Made by a program: the position numbers and the translations under genes. Below the pieces are notes generated by a model. That model was not told the origin of the DNA. It worked only from the letters and a program-made list of their open reading frames with translations, and did not search any database. A DNA stretch of 64,000 nt from Actinomycetaceae bacterium zg-1166 (GTDB taxonomy: Bacteria; Actinomycetota; Actinomycetes; Actinomycetales; Actinomycetaceae): contig CP064953.1 in assembly GCA_015679245.1 (NCBI GenBank), positions 1,178,001 to 1,242,000 on the forward strand. The letters are read 5' to 3'. Shown here piece after piece: positions 27,238-38,185 of the stretch (its first letter is position 1; the number at the start of each line of letters is the position of its first letter).

Positions 27238-28457
27238 CGTTGCTCTCCCTTCCCGTCGATACCAAACCACTCCATCGCTGTGGACACATCTTTATCGCCA
27301 CGTCCGGAGAGATTGACGAGGATCGTCGGACTCTCTCCCCGTTCGGCAGCTTGCTTTCCCAGAGCAAGAGCACCAGCAAGAGCATGAGAAGATTCAATAG
27401 CAGGGATAATTCCTTCTTCACGACACAGGAGACGGAAGGCGTCCATGGCTTCCGCATCGGTGATGGGACGATACTCTGCTCGCCCAATAGAGGAAAGCCA
27501 GGCGTGTTCAGGACCTACTCCCGGGTAATCCAAACCTGCGGAAATCGAATGGGATTCGATAGTTTGTCCATCCTCATCTTGCATGAGGAAAGAACGCGAA
27601 CCCTGGAAGATTCCGAGCGAACCAGCGTTGATTGTCGCCGCTGTACGCCCCGAATCTACACCCTCGCCTCCGGCCTCAAAACCATAAAGAGCCACGGAGG
27701 GATCGTCGAGAAAAGCATTGAAAATACCGATGGCATTAGAACCTCCACCTACACACGCGCAGACGGCATCCGGCAGGCGCCCCGTGAGTTCAAGGACTTG
27801 GGCACGCGCCTCCTCACCAATAATCTTCTGAAGGTCACGTACGAGCGCAGGGAAGGGATGAGGTCCCGCGGCAGTACCGAAGATGTAATTCGTCGTCTCC
27901 ACATTCGTCACCCAGTCACGGAAGGCTTCATTGATAGCATCCTTGAGAGTGGCAGATCCAGCAGGGATAGAAACAACATGAGCACCTAGAAGCTCCATAC
28001 GTGCCACATTGAGAGCCTGGCGGCGCACGTCCTCAGCACCCATATAGATTGTGCATTCAAGCCCGAGAAGCGCCGCTGCTGTAGCAGTAGCAACTCCGTG
28101 TTGTCCCGCACCTGTTTCGGCAATAACACGCTTCTTCCCCACCGCACGCGTGAGGAGAGCTTGCCCTAGCACGTTGTTGATCTTATGAGAGCCGGTGTGG
28201 TTGAGATCCTCACGTTTGAGGATAATGCGAGCGTTTCCCGCATGTTGGGAAAATTTTGGCACTTCAGTGATGATGGAAGGGCGCCCTGAATAGGTGCGGT
28301 GAAGATGATCCAATTCAGCGCGGAAAGAAGGATCTACTTTGAGCCGTTCCCACGCATCGGTGAGAGATTCTAAGGCATTCATAAGGGCTTCAGGGACAAA
28401 ACGTCCACCGAAAGCTCCGAAATATGGACCTGAAGCAGCCCCCAAACATTCGCTCAT
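27234..28457 (-). CDS. trpB: Tryptophan synthase beta subunit
   Basis: TrpB condenses indole with serine using PLP. The 407-residue protein has [14 protein letters not shown], the PLP lysine in [11 protein letters not shown] (about 84-94), [12 protein letters not shown] and the glycine-rich [10 protein letters not shown] phosphate loop. ATG 28457 lies one base after the trpC stop. The longer frame upstream runs into trpC and is not used. Confidence 0.96.
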   Translation of the reverse strand: MSECLGAASGPYFGAFGGRFVPEALMNALESLTDAWERLKVDPSFRAELDHLHRTYSGRPSIITEVPKFSQHAGNARIILKREDLNHTGSHKINNVLGQALLTRAVGKKRVIAETGAGQHGVATATAAALLGLECTIYMGAEDVRRQALNVARMELLGAHVVSIPAGSATLKDAINEAFRDWVTNVETTNYIFGTAAGPHPFPALVRDLQKIIGEEARAQVLELTGRLPDAVCACVGGGSNAIGIFNAFLDDPSVALYGFEAGGEGVDSGRTAATINAGSLGIFQGSRSFLMQDEDGQTIESHSISAGLDYPGVGPEHAWLSSIGRAEYRPITDAEAMDAFRLLCREEGIIPAIESSHALAGALALGKQAAERGESPTILVNLSGRGDKDVSTAMEWFGIDGKGEQR

Positions 28458-28458
28458 T

Positions 28459-29277
28459 TCATCGCTCCATAGCCTCAAGGGAAGGATGCTGACCTGCAGC
28501 AACCATCTCTTTCATCATTGCGTGTGGATCTGCTGATCGCACAAGTGCCTCACCTACAAGCACCACATCAGCACCCGAGCGGGCATACGCCACAACATCT
28601 TGCGGGCCACGCACCCCGGATTCGGCTACCCTCGTGATGCGGCTGGGAAGAATATCTACCACCTGATCGAAGACGTTGCGATTAACTTCTAAAGTCTTGA
28701 GATTGCGCGCATTCACGCCGATTACTCGCGCCCCCGCATCGAGAGCGCGGCGGGCTTCCTCCCGATCGTGAGTTTCTACAAGTGCCGTCATCCCCAACGA
28801 ATGCACACGCTCAATAAAGGATGTGAGAACCGTCTGTTCAAGCGCCGCAACAATGAGCAGTACGATGTCAGCTCCATGGGCACGCGCCTCCCAGATTTGA
28901 TAGGGAGTCACAATGAAATCCTTGCGCAGAATCGGGATATCTACTGCACGACGTACCGCGTCAAGATCAGCAAGGCTGCCAGAAAAACGCCGCTCTTCTG
29001 TCAAAACAGAGATCGCAGCCGCACCCCCAGATTCGTACTGCTGAGCCAGAGCCGCCGGATCTGTGATTGCGGCAAGGTTTCCTTTCGAAGGGCTTGAGCG
29101 CTTACATTCAGCAATAATGGAGACAGTGCGGTGATCCTTGTGGCTCAGGTAAGCTTCAGCAGCCTTAGCTGAAGGGATACGCGAAGCGCGTTCCTTGAGT
29201 TGATCGAGGCTCACACGCTCTTCACGCCAGGCAAGATCCTCACGTACTCCGGCGATGATTTCCTCAAGAACAGACAT
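28459..29277 (-). CDS. trpC: Indole-3-glycerol phosphate synthase
   Basis: TrpC converts the anthranilate-derived CdRP to indole-3-glycerol phosphate. The 272-residue barrel has [13 protein letters not shown] (about 53-65), the substrate-binding lysine in [25 protein letters not shown] and [19 protein letters not shown] site precedes the ATG. A 137-base gap separates it from trpE. This window has no trpD, trpF or trpG. Confidence 0.95.
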   Translation of the reverse strand: MSVLEEIIAGVREDLAWREERVSLDQLKERASRIPSAKAAEAYLSHKDHRTVSIIAECKRSSPSKGNLAAITDPAALAQQYESGGAAAISVLTEERRFSGSLADLDAVRRAVDIPILRKDFIVTPYQIWEARAHGADIVLLIVAALEQTVLTSFIERVHSLGMTALVETHDREEARRALDAGARVIGVNARNLKTLEVNRNVFDQVVDILPSRITRVAESGVRGPQDVVAYARSGADVVLVGEALVRSADPHAMMKEMVAAGQHPSLEAMER

Positions 29278-29414
29278 CGAGACCTCCCTTTCTCCTCGCT
29301 CACCTTACCGTGAGGTGGAGAAATTTCCCGAACTCGTCCACCCCTCGCCTCATCACAGACGAAAACCCCGCACACGAGGAATTCCACGTACACGCAACAG
29401 AAATACGAGCGACT

Positions 29415-30938
29415 TTATGCCTCCTCAAGCTGAGCAGCAATCTGGATAGCCCGCACAGCCGCCGCAGCCTTGTTCTTCGTCTCAACAAACTCTGTAGTAG
29501 GCACCGAATCAGCGACGATCCCAGCTCCGGCCTGGACACTTGCTCTGCCGTGAGCGAGTACAGCTGTACGGATCGCAATAGCTAAATCAGCGTTACCCGA
29601 AAAATCAAAATAGCCAATCACTCCGCCGTAAATCCCACGACGAGCCGGTTCGAGTTCGTCGATCAATTCAATGGCACGAGGTTTAGGAGCACCCGAAAGT
29701 GTGCCTGCCGGGAAGGTGGCGGCAAGACAATCAACAGATGTTTTCCCTTGAGCAAGGCGCCCAGTGACCGTAGAAGAGATATGCATAATATGACTGAATC
29801 GCTTGATCTGCATGAGTTCGGCCACCTCCACCGTTCCAGGATCACAGACCTTCGCCAGATCATTACGCGCCAAATCCACCAGCATGACATGCTCGGAAAG
29901 TTCTTTTGGATCGGCCAAGAGTTCACTAGCCAGAGCCGCATCCTGGGCACGAGTAGCTCCACGCGGGCGCGAACCAGCAATCGGGAACGTGGTGACTTCT
30001 CCCTCAACGAGTTTCATCAACGTCTCCGGGGAGGAACCCACCACAGCAAAATCCCCGCCCTCGCCGTCATCCAGATTGAGGAAATACATGTAGGGGCTGG
30101 GATTGATAGTGCGCAACACTTTGTAAACATCAAGAGGGTCGGCAGGAGAATCGATGTCAGCACGCTGAGAAAGAACCACCTGGAACACATCGCCATCGAC
30201 GATTGCTTCCTTGCCTCGTCGCACTGCTTCCTCAAAAAGAGGCTGTGGAGTGCGCATCTGCGGCTCAGGAGCTACCCCACCACTCATACGGCGAGCTCCC
30301 AAATCCAGAGGTGTAGACAGGTCGAGACGCATCTGTGCCAGGCACGCGCAGGCTCGATCATAAGCCTCATCAACACCTTCTCCAGTGTTGTTAGAATTCA
30401 CGGCGTTAGAGATGAGCCAGATTACCCCGTCCTTGTGATCCACAGCCACCATGTCAGTAGTCAGACAGAGCACAGCGTCAGGAGTTGTGGCTTCCACTGC
30501 CGCGCTACGCGCGAGTTTGGGCTCCCAGTCGTAAAGAGTATCCCAGCCAAGAGCACCCACAAGCCCACCTGTTAGGGGAGGTAGATCGGCAATCGGCTCC
30601 GTATGAAGAGCTTCCAGAGCACTGGCAAGAAGCCGCGTGGTAGAACCTTCCTTGACGATTCCCTCAGGAACATCACCAATCCACCGTGCCGCACCCTCAC
30701 GCACCACAAGCTGAGCTTGAGAGGAAACCCCCACGAAGGACCAACGCGACCAAGCATCCTGTTCGACTGATTCGAGTACAAAAGTGCCGTTGCCGTGAGC
30801 AAGACGGCGATAGATACCCAAAGGGCTGGGATCATCAACGAGAAGACGAGTCACCACAGGGATCACTCGACGATCGCAGGCCAGTTCGTGGAAATGAGAG
30901 CGCGTAGGCCAGATAGTTCCCCATGTCAGATCAATCAT
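29415..30938 (-). CDS. trpE: Anthranilate synthase component I
   Basis: TrpE makes anthranilate from chorismate with ammonia supplied by TrpG. The 507-residue protein has the feedback-site LESVEQ (tryptophan binding), [25 protein letters not shown] and the C-terminal [13 protein letters not shown], with [11 protein letters not shown]. The ATG overlaps the hisI stop (ATGA), giving a direct his-to-trp link. TrpG is not in the window and must be encoded elsewhere. Confidence 0.95.
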   Translation of the reverse strand: MIDLTWGTIWPTRSHFHELACDRRVIPVVTRLLVDDPSPLGIYRRLAHGNGTFVLESVEQDAWSRWSFVGVSSQAQLVVREGAARWIGDVPEGIVKEGSTTRLLASALEALHTEPIADLPPLTGGLVGALGWDTLYDWEPKLARSAAVEATTPDAVLCLTTDMVAVDHKDGVIWLISNAVNSNNTGEGVDEAYDRACACLAQMRLDLSTPLDLGARRMSGGVAPEPQMRTPQPLFEEAVRRGKEAIVDGDVFQVVLSQRADIDSPADPLDVYKVLRTINPSPYMYFLNLDDGEGGDFAVVGSSPETLMKLVEGEVTTFPIAGSRPRGATRAQDAALASELLADPKELSEHVMLVDLARNDLAKVCDPGTVEVAELMQIKRFSHIMHISSTVTGRLAQGKTSVDCLAATFPAGTLSGAPKPRAIELIDELEPARRGIYGGVIGYFDFSGNADLAIAIRTAVLAHGRASVQAGAGIVADSVPTTEFVETKNKAAAAVRAIQIAAQLEEA

Positions 30939-31354
30939 GCCTCACCCTCCAGATCCTTAACAGACTCATCACTTTCAAGGAGAAGAAGTGGAAGATCACC
31001 GCCGACCTCGAAACAGGTGCGCGTTCCAGTGTGGCATGCACTTCCCACCTGAATTACCTCAACAAGGAGGCAATCTCCATCACAGTCCAGACGCACGCGG
31101 CGCACGAGCTGAATATGACCCGATGTATCGCCTTTGCGCCAGTACTCCTGACGCGAGCGCGACCAGAACCATACACGTCCTGTACTCAATGTGCGCGCCA
31201 GAGCCACCGAGTTCATATAGGCAAGCATAAGAACCTCGCTGTTACGTGCGTCTTGGATGATGGCAGGAATAAGGCCATTATCTCCAAACTTCACGCAGCT
31301 GGCGATTTCGGCGGGAAGCTCCTCGTCAACCCTCTGAACAGAGCTGGCAGACAT
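30935..31354 (-). CDS. hisI: Phosphoribosyl-AMP cyclohydrolase
   Basis: HisI opens the adenine ring of PR-AMP in histidine synthesis. The 139-residue single-domain protein has [39 protein letters not shown] and the zinc/metal-binding [11 protein letters not shown] and [10 protein letters not shown]. The separate pyrophosphohydrolase HisE is not fused. It overlaps hisF (TGATG) and trpE (ATGA). Confidence 0.95.
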   Translation of the reverse strand: MSASSVQRVDEELPAEIASCVKFGDNGLIPAIIQDARNSEVLMLAYMNSVALARTLSTGRVWFWSRSRQEYWRKGDTSGHIQLVRRVRLDCDGDCLLVEVIQVGSACHTGTRTCFEVGGDLPLLLLESDESVKDLEGEA

Positions 31355-32124
31355 CAGCGCACCTCGAATCCTTCACTGGCCAAGTGAGCCTTTACTTGGC
31401 CGATAGAGAGTGTGCCAAAATGAAAAACCGAGGCAGCAAGCACTGCATCAGCTCCAGTGCGAGCAGCCGCAGCGAAATCCTCTACCTTACCGGCTCCTCC
31501 CGAAGCAATGAGAGGAATCGTCACCTCAGCACGGATAGCCGCAAGCATTTCAAGGTCGAACCCTACTTCGGTGCCGTCGGCATCCATCGAATTAAGGAGA
31601 ATTTCCCCTGCTCCTAGTTCCTGGCCTCGTCGCGCCCATTCGAGGGCATCAATCCCCGTTGAGCATGTGCCTGCATGAGTTGTCACTTCAAAGCCAGAAG
31701 CAGTGGATACCTTCCCAGTCACACGCCTTGCGTCGAGGGAGAGGACAACTACCTGATTGCCGAACTGCTCGGCGATCTCAGTGATGAGAGTGGGGCGAGC
31801 GATGGCGGCGGAGTTAATTTCGATCTTGTCGGCTCCTGCTTCTAGAAGAACACGCACATCCTCCACACTGCGAATTCCCCCACCTACCGTGAGAGGAACA
31901 AAAACCTGCTCAGCTGTTGCAGCTACCACATCGAGCATCGTTCCACGTCCACTCGCCGTAGCTGACACATCGAGGAAGGTGATTTCGTCGGCGCGCTCAC
32001 GATTGTAGAGTTCAGCGAGCTCCACTGGGTCACCTGCATCGCGAAGGTTCGTGAAATTCACACCTTTAACGACACGTCCCCCTGCCACGTCGAGGCAGGG
32101 AATTACTCGAATGGCAACGCCCAT
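31354..32124 (-). CDS. hisF: Imidazole glycerol phosphate synthase subunit HisF
   Basis: HisF uses ammonia from HisH to make IGP and AICAR. The 256-residue barrel starts [21 protein letters not shown], with the catalytic Asp in CLDV and second Asp in [12 protein letters not shown], and [13 protein letters not shown] 32124 is preceded by GGAAAGGGG. HisH is not nearby. It is the first gene of the hisFI-trpECBA-lgt run. Confidence 0.95.
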   Translation of the reverse strand: MGVAIRVIPCLDVAGGRVVKGVNFTNLRDAGDPVELAELYNRERADEITFLDVSATASGRGTMLDVVAATAEQVFVPLTVGGGIRSVEDVRVLLEAGADKIEINSAAIARPTLITEIAEQFGNQVVVLSLDARRVTGKVSTASGFEVTTHAGTCSTGIDALEWARRGQELGAGEILLNSMDADGTEVGFDLEMLAAIRAEVTIPLIASGGAGKVEDFAAAARTGADAVLAASVFHFGTLSIGQVKAHLASEGFEVR

Positions 32125-32254
32125 ACGTTTCCCCTTTCCGCAGACCTCCACAGCCTACAGTGCCAGACCCACCAGGTGAGGTAAGGGTTCATAATCCCGG
32201 CAGGTTGAACTTGGCAGCCCTCTCAGTGACGAGTCTCCTGCGCTAAATTTCCCG

Positions 32255-33190
32255 CTAGACCCCTGCGCTAGACAGAGTTTCCAACACTGCCAGAATATCG
32301 ACAATCGCCACGCGGTCGCCTTCTCCAGCAGCCTGAGCCGAGGGAATGAGCACGACCACGCGCGAACGCGCCTTTTGATCGACGAGTCCCAGGCGCAGTC
32401 CCTCCATAACCTCAGAGAGATTGACCACCACCGGCCCCTTTCCATTCCACGTCGTATCGAGAATCTGCCCCTGTGAATCAGCAATGACGTACTCAAGAGC
32501 TACTGTGGAATCGTCAGCCACCTGTTCACCACTGCCGTCGATAAGGCGTGCCGTTGCAAGCTCCGGTATCGCCCCACCTCCTCTGGTGAGAACAGGCCCG
32601 CCGTTATCTGCAATGGCCAGACCTGGCATACCTACTGGTGGAGTGAAGGGCGCAATCGTCGTGCTTACACCCGTGGATTGAGCAACAGTGGCTTCGACAC
32701 CTTCCACAGCAGCTGCCGCAGGGCCGGGAGTTCCGAAAGCGCTCGTATATAAGATATCGACGACGACGATCTCGCTCCCCTCGCCCTGTCCTGTCAGGCC
32801 GGGACGAGCGACAAGGACGCGGCTGCCTTCCGCAACGCCCACCACATGAGCAGCTAGATCTCCCAAGCCCCTCGCATCAGCTGTCGTGAGCTTTGTTCTC
32901 CCCGTGTTGTATTCGGAGATCACATCTCCTGAACGCGAATCGAAAGAAGTCGTGCGCACAAGTACGGGGCTTCCTGCGTGAACAGCACTGCCTTTACCGT
33001 GGATAAGAATTGTCGATGTCAGGTGCGAAGGAAGATGTGTGGTGGGAAGTGAAATCTTCACCGGCGCACCGAGGCCACCTTCGACATGTACATCTTGCAG
33101 GCTACTGGCCTGTGAGGAAGCCTTTCCACACGAGGTGAGAACTTCGAGAAAAAACACGAGCGCCACAGCTGCGCGAAGAGCGCGCCTCAC
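32255..33190 (-). CDS. FKBP-type peptidyl-prolyl isomerase lipoprotein
   Basis: The 311-residue protein begins at a GTG overlapping the pafA stop. A lipoprotein signal ends in the lipobox LTSC (Cys about 21), so it should be anchored outside the membrane. The C-terminal part (about 215-305) matches an FKBP fold: VALEYVIADSQGQILDTTW, then EGLRLGLVDQKARSRVVVLIP and GDRVAIVDIL. A second, more diverged FKBP-like region may lie at about 45-160. It acts on prolines in exported proteins. The gene pairs with pafA in other actinobacteria too. Confidence 0.85.
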   Translation of the reverse strand: MRRALRAAVALVFFLEVLTSCGKASSQASSLQDVHVEGGLGAPVKISLPTTHLPSHLTSTILIHGKGSAVHAGSPVLVRTTSFDSRSGDVISEYNTGRTKLTTADARGLGDLAAHVVGVAEGSRVLVARPGLTGQGEGSEIVVVDILYTSAFGTPGPAAAAVEGVEATVAQSTGVSTTIAPFTPPVGMPGLAIADNGGPVLTRGGGAIPELATARLIDGSGEQVADDSTVALEYVIADSQGQILDTTWNGKGPVVVNLSEVMEGLRLGLVDQKARSRVVVLIPSAQAAGEGDRVAIVDILAVLETLSSAGV

Positions 33191-34569
33191 CGCATTTTCT
33201 CCACGAGTTCATCCACACGTTCATCGGTCGCAGCAAAAGGATCAGCGAGGATGACACTACGTGTTCCCTCTGTTTCGAGAAGACGGAGATTCATCCAGTC
33301 GACCATGTAGTCCTGTCGCATCGCTTCAGCTTTAGCCACGAAGTCTCCGCGGAGTTTGGCACGCGTAGTTTGCGGAGGTCGCGTCATCGCCTCGTCGCAG
33401 GTCTGTGGGCTGACAAGTGTGCGAAGTAAACCTTGAGATTCCATACTCAAGCGAAGCCCCTTGGACGTAATGTCGTGATAAGCCAGATCGAGGCGTGCAA
33501 CGCGCGGATCCTCAAGAGTGGCACCCGTACGTTCCTGATAGCGGCGAATGAGAGTGAGCTTGGCAGCCCAGTCAATTTCCGAGGAAATCCCGGAGATATC
33601 TTCGCTCTCTAGAGCCTCAAGTACTCTCCCCCACAAGTGCAGAAAATACCGACGCAGAGGATCGAGGTCGCTCATGTACCCCTTACGTTCGTAGTGAGAG
33701 AGAACAGCCTCACGGTAACGGTGCTGGATCTCAAGAGGTGTTGCTGTGCCACCGGATTCCAATATGAGGGGTGTTCGAGCTGAAAGGTCGAGGCTCGTCG
33801 CACGGATTGCCGCCATCGGGTCAGCCAGGGTGAGAGTGGGAAGAATTGCTCCCTCTTCCACGAGGGTGAGAAGTGCCTCCGTGACAGCAACCTTGAGCCC
33901 AGTAGAAGCCTGCGCCACATTGGAATCTCCGACAATGACGTGCATTCGGCGATAAAGTTCGGCATCTCCGTGAGGCTCGTCGCGCGTATTAATCATTGGG
34001 CGTGAGCGTGTGGAAGCCGAAGAAATCGCGTCCCACATTTGGCTCGCACGCTGGGAGAACTCGTAGCTCACTCCCTTCTCACCACGGTGGATATGCCCTG
34101 CACCCACGAGGATCTGGCGAGTGACGAAGAAGGGAAGCATTGCCGAAATTCGGTTCCGATAATCCGGGCGCCGCCTCACAAGATAGTTCTCGTGACAGCC
34201 AAAGGAATGGCCTTCCGCATCGTTATTGTTCTTGAAGAGATGTATATGCCCGGCCACGCCTTCGCGCTGAAGCACCGTGTTCGCGCGGACGGCGAGGGAA
34301 GCAAAATGTAGCTCACCAGCACGATCATTTGCCAGAAGATCCTCAAGGCGATCGCATTCAGCCGTGGCGTACTCGGGATGAGAACCCACGTCGAGGTAGA
34401 GGCGCGCACCATTGGAAAGGAAAATATTTGTGGAGCGACTGGCCTTAAGCACCGGAGCAAAGAGGAGCTGGGAAGCCTCCTCGGGGTCACGAGGAGGCTC
34501 TTGCCCCGTTGTAGAGGCACACGTAATGCCGTATTCGGTTTCTATACCGATCACGCGCCGAGGAATCAC
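33187..34569 (-). CDS. pafA: Pup-protein ligase PafA
   Basis: PafA joins the C-terminal glutamate of Pup to lysines of target proteins. The 460-residue protein belongs to the glutamine-synthetase-like carboxylate-amine ligases, with RVIGIETEYGITC at the start, LYLDVGSHPEYATAECD (nucleophile region), FKNNNDAEGHSFGCHENYL and NTRDEPHGDAE. GTG 34569 overlaps the pup stop as GTGA. No prcA or prcB lies between pup and pafA, unlike in mycobacteria. Confidence 0.95.
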   Translation of the reverse strand: MIPRRVIGIETEYGITCASTTGQEPPRDPEEASQLLFAPVLKASRSTNIFLSNGARLYLDVGSHPEYATAECDRLEDLLANDRAGELHFASLAVRANTVLQREGVAGHIHLFKNNNDAEGHSFGCHENYLVRRRPDYRNRISAMLPFFVTRQILVGAGHIHRGEKGVSYEFSQRASQMWDAISSASTRSRPMINTRDEPHGDAELYRRMHVIVGDSNVAQASTGLKVAVTEALLTLVEEGAILPTLTLADPMAAIRATSLDLSARTPLILESGGTATPLEIQHRYREAVLSHYERKGYMSDLDPLRRYFLHLWGRVLEALESEDISGISSEIDWAAKLTLIRRYQERTGATLEDPRVARLDLAYHDITSKGLRLSMESQGLLRTLVSPQTCDEAMTRPPQTTRAKLRGDFVAKAEAMRQDYMVDWMNLRLLETEGTRSVILADPFAATDERVDELVEKMR

Positions 34570-34745
34570 TGGCCACCCTTTTGGACGAAGCCCTGCACAA
34601 AAGCCGAGGCGTTGGTTTCAAGCACGGAATCGATTTCGTCAAGGAGTGAATCCACACCGAAATCTTGGTTCACTATCTGAGGAAATTCCTCCTCAATGTT
34701 CTCCTCCGTGTGACGCTTGGGCTGAAGGAACTCTTGTTGGGACAT
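34566..34745 (-). CDS. pup: Prokaryotic ubiquitin-like protein Pup
   Basis: Pup is the small protein tag attached by PafA. From ATG 34745, with a perfect AAAGGAGG ribosome site, it has 59 residues: MSQQEFLQPKRH, an acidic coiled region (ENIEEEFPQIVNQ, LLDEIDSVLE) and the C-terminal FVQGFVQKGGQ. The terminal GGQ must be deamidated by Dop before ligation, which agrees with a dop gene next to it. Confidence 0.96.
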   Translation of the reverse strand: MSQQEFLQPKRHTEENIEEEFPQIVNQDFGVDSLLDEIDSVLETNASAFVQGFVQKGGQ

Positions 34746-34804
34746 TCTGCCTCCTTTGGGAAACCCCGGTTTACTCACATAAAACTTATGTGCGCTGGCC
34801 TGGC

Positions 34805-36373
34805 TCAGCCCACAAAATGGCTGAGAAAATCATGTATATCTAAGGACTCCTCAAGAGTCTTTCCAGCAGCGGCCTTAGTAGCCATGTGAGGATTCATCAA
34901 TGGCAGGCGCTGGAGATCCTGCCCCCCTGTATCGATAACAATTCCGTCCCATCCCGCTGATTCGATGGCGGATGCAAACTTTTCTATAAGCCCCCCACGC
35001 AGGAAAGCACGCGTGGATTCAGGAGCATGGGAGCTCGCCCAAGCTACTTCCTCTTCGGAGAAGATCCGCTCCACACGCCCAGCTGTGGAAAGTTTCGCCA
35101 CAATCGAACGCTCGGGGCGCAGATCGTGCCACTGTAGATCAAGGGCACGTAATTTGTCGTTATCCCAGGTACAACCGCTGCGAGCGCGCATCTGTTCAAG
35201 AAGAGCGTATTTAGCTACCCATTCCACTTGCCCGATGGCGCGGAACATATCTGTGCCCAATGCGTCGAGGACTTCTTGCCAACGTGTGAGAATTTCATAC
35301 GTGTCCTGGTCACCTCCACCGTGCCTCTCCACAGCCTCACGTACGACGTCGAGGTAGACCTGCTGTATCTCTAGCGCAGTGCGTTCAGAACCATCGCGCA
35401 TGTCAAGTTTGCGTGTGAGGCTGAGATCTTGGGAGACTACCCACGTGGCCGGCACGGGTTCGTCAATAAGAATTGAGTCGAGATCCAGCGGCACTCCCTC
35501 TTCCAAGAGCCAGAGCACGAGGGAGGTGGTACCCACTTTGAGCAGGTTGGAAATGTCGAAGAGGTTGGCATCTCCCCCGATCACGTGCAGGCGCCGCCAG
35601 AGAGCTGCATCGGCATGAGGCTCGTCGCGCGTGTTGATAATCGGGCGATTAAAGGTCGTCTCCAGGCCGATGTCGTTTTCCACATAGTCGGCGCGTTGGG
35701 AGATCTGGAAGCCAGGTTCTTCGCTGCGTTGCCCCAGCCCCACACGCCCAGCTCCACAGATAAGAGGACGCGTGACGAAGAAGGGCGTGAGGTAGCGGAT
35801 AAGATCAGTGAAGTCTACTTCACGAGAGACGAGATAATTTTCGTGAGAGCCATAAGCTGCTCCCTTCCCATCCACGTTGTTCTTATAGACGACGAACTCA
35901 CGCCCTCGCGATCGTGCAATCGCCATTGCCTCGCGCATAATCGCTTCACCTGCCCGATCCCAGAGCACAGCTTCGCGTGGGTTTGCGGTTTCTGGGGCGG
36001 AGTATTCGGGGTGGGCGTGATCTACATAGAGGCGGGCTCCATTAGTGAGAACTGCATTGGCCGCACGTGGGCGCAGACGCTCGGAGGCTGAGCGTGGGAT
36101 CGCCTCAAGCCCTGAAGGGGCGAGGAAGTGGGGATCGTCGGTAAGCTGGGAGGGGTGTGCTGCGGCGCGTTCAAGTCGGAAACCACGGGCGTCGTTGAGT
36201 GGATCCTCACCATGAAAATCCCAGCGAATAGCCCCAGCCGCACTCGTAGAGGAGCCAGCTTCACCGTAGGCTTCGACGATAGCTGAGGAGAGTTCCACAG
36301 GATTGGCTCGCAGGTTGGCTGGTTCGAGAATGCCGAACTCTGTTTCCATTCCGATAATGCGCCGGGTGCTCAT
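34805..36373 (-). CDS. dop: Pup deamidase/depupylase Dop
   Basis: Dop deamidates the Pup C-terminal glutamine and also removes Pup from targets. The 522-residue protein resembles PafA but has the Dop-specific longer N-terminal region (residues about 40-90). Motifs: RRIIGMETEFGIL, LYVDHAHPEYSAPET (nucleophile Asp), YKNNVDGKGAAYGSHENYL and NTRDEPHADAALWRRLHV. It lies between the ARC ATPase and pup, the conserved order. Confidence 0.95.
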   Translation of the reverse strand: MSTRRIIGMETEFGILEPANLRANPVELSSAIVEAYGEAGSSTSAAGAIRWDFHGEDPLNDARGFRLERAAAHPSQLTDDPHFLAPSGLEAIPRSASERLRPRAANAVLTNGARLYVDHAHPEYSAPETANPREAVLWDRAGEAIMREAMAIARSRGREFVVYKNNVDGKGAAYGSHENYLVSREVDFTDLIRYLTPFFVTRPLICGAGRVGLGQRSEEPGFQISQRADYVENDIGLETTFNRPIINTRDEPHADAALWRRLHVIGGDANLFDISNLLKVGTTSLVLWLLEEGVPLDLDSILIDEPVPATWVVSQDLSLTRKLDMRDGSERTALEIQQVYLDVVREAVERHGGGDQDTYEILTRWQEVLDALGTDMFRAIGQVEWVAKYALLEQMRARSGCTWDNDKLRALDLQWHDLRPERSIVAKLSTAGRVERIFSEEEVAWASSHAPESTRAFLRGGLIEKFASAIESAGWDGIVIDTGGQDLQRLPLMNPHMATKAAAGKTLEESLDIHDFLSHFVG

Positions 36374-36486
36374 AGGAACCTCATTCTGTGGTGGTGTAAA
36401 AGCAAAGAGTCAATGGGCTAGGTGTGTGGGACTGAAAGTGCCGGTGAGGGAGACGGGTGACGAGACGTGATGGCACAGGAAGAATT

Positions 36487-38091
36487 CTAGGGCAGGTGCA
36501 CAGCTACATGTTCGCCATCTTCACGAAGACCAAGTGGGCGCACAGCAACCACACGCTCAGCACGCGAACGTCCATTCACTTTCGCCCATTCCTCTGGATT
36601 AGTGATAATCGCTAGTTCCTCATTCTCGGCAACCTCCTGACGCACAGCCTGACGTACGTGCATACGAGAGATTCCCCGCTGCCCTGTCGAGAGGTATTCC
36701 TTAATGGCGAGTTTCTTCGCCCGATCAACAATCGCTGCAAGCATCGCACCGGAGACAAAATCCGCGATATAGAGGATTTCTCGCCTACCCGAGGCATAGG
36801 TCACCTCGATGTACTCATTTTCTGGGATAGGGGCACAAAGATCAGCCACCACCTCCTCACATAATGCATGAACTGCTTGGGGTGCACCTCCATGTCGGGA
36901 GATATCTTCTGCACGAAGTGGAAGAGAGGGAGTGAGGTACTTCGTGAGAATATCTAGGCACCCCTCTCGTGTGGGACGCTCAATACGGATCTTCACATCC
37001 AGGCGTCCAGGACGCAAGATCGCCGGATCGATCATATCTTCGCGGTTGGAGGCACCGATGACGATGACATTATCAAGCCGCTCTACACCGTCGATCTCTG
37101 CAAGGAGCTGTGGAACCACAGTTGTCTCCACGTCCGAGGAAACTCCCGAACCTCGCGTGCGGAAGAGAGCTTCCATTTCGTCGAAGAAGATCACCACAGG
37201 GATACCGTGCGCCGCGCGATCCCGAGCACGTGAAAAGATCTCACGGATCTGGCGTTCGGTCTCCCCCACATATTTATCCAGGAGCTGCGGTCCTTTGATA
37301 TTGAGGAAGTAGGAACGCGCAGAAGAAGCACCAGCGCGAGCGGCGGCATTCTTAGCTAATGAGGTAGCCACGGCTTTAGCGATGAGAGTTTTTCCACATC
37401 CGGGAGGCCCATAGAGGAGAACTCCTTTAGGTGGCTTGAGGCCATGCTCACGGTAGAGTTCGGGCTGGTCGAAGGGAAGCTCCACCGAATCTCTGATCTG
37501 CTCAATCTGCGAGGCGAGACCCCCAATATCGTGATAGGAGACATCGGGAACTTCTTCGAGGAGAAGGTGCTCCACATCTGGGCGCTCAATGTGTTCAAGA
37601 ATGAACCCTGTACGCAGATCTGCAAGCACACTATCGCCCACGCGCAGATGCTCGGCCTTAAGGCGACCACCGATATAGACAACTCGGGATTCATCGGCAT
37701 GGATCTTGACGAGGGCACGCGATTGGTCGATGACGAGTTCCACTGTGACGATTGTGCCCGATCCTTCGTAACCTCCACATCCAATAACGACGAGTTGCTC
37801 GTTCATCTGCACCTCCTGACCTGGGCGCAGGGAGTCAATGTCGATCGAGGAGGAGAGGGCGAGGTTCATCTTTCGCCCCCCGAGGAGAACATCGACAGTA
37901 TGACTTTCGCGGTGGGCAGTAAGGAAAATACCGTAGGAAGAGGGAGGCTTAGAGAGAGCCTCAAGCTGGTCGCCGAGAACTTGGATTCGCTCACGCGCAG
38001 CCTGGAGGGATTTCGCCAGACGTGCGTTCTTTTCTTCAAGTGCAATAACTTCGTGACGCAGTTCGTAAATGTCGCCAGGACCTTGAGACAT
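36487..38091 (-). CDS. arc: ARC/Mpa-family AAA ATPase without proteasome-docking tail
   Basis: Mpa/ARC rings bind pupylated proteins with an N-terminal coiled coil and unfold them. The 534-residue protein has a coiled coil ([21 protein letters not shown]), tandem OB domains, Walker [14 protein letters not shown] and Walker [13 protein letters not shown]. It ends ...EHVAVHLP rather than in the QYL-type tail that opens the 20S proteasome gate. With no prcBA nearby, it fits the proteasome-independent (Cpa-like) group. Start ATG 38091 has AAGGGTGG upstream. Confidence 0.93.
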   Translation of the reverse strand: MSQGPGDIYELRHEVIALEEKNARLAKSLQAARERIQVLGDQLEALSKPPSSYGIFLTAHRESHTVDVLLGGRKMNLALSSSIDIDSLRPGQEVQMNEQLVVIGCGGYEGSGTIVTVELVIDQSRALVKIHADESRVVYIGGRLKAEHLRVGDSVLADLRTGFILEHIERPDVEHLLLEEVPDVSYHDIGGLASQIEQIRDSVELPFDQPELYREHGLKPPKGVLLYGPPGCGKTLIAKAVATSLAKNAAARAGASSARSYFLNIKGPQLLDKYVGETERQIREIFSRARDRAAHGIPVVIFFDEMEALFRTRGSGVSSDVETTVVPQLLAEIDGVERLDNVIVIGASNREDMIDPAILRPGRLDVKIRIERPTREGCLDILTKYLTPSLPLRAEDISRHGGAPQAVHALCEEVVADLCAPIPENEYIEVTYASGRREILYIADFVSGAMLAAIVDRAKKLAIKEYLSTGQRGISRMHVRQAVRQEVAENEELAIITNPEEWAKVNGRSRAERVVAVRPLGLREDGEHVAVHLP

Positions 38092-38185
38092 GTCCACCCT
38101 TCTTTTCTTCTCTCTCAATTCTAGGCGAGGTGAGACTGACAGGAACGGGTGCTTATGGGGATCTCGTCACGTTGATTCGAATGCT

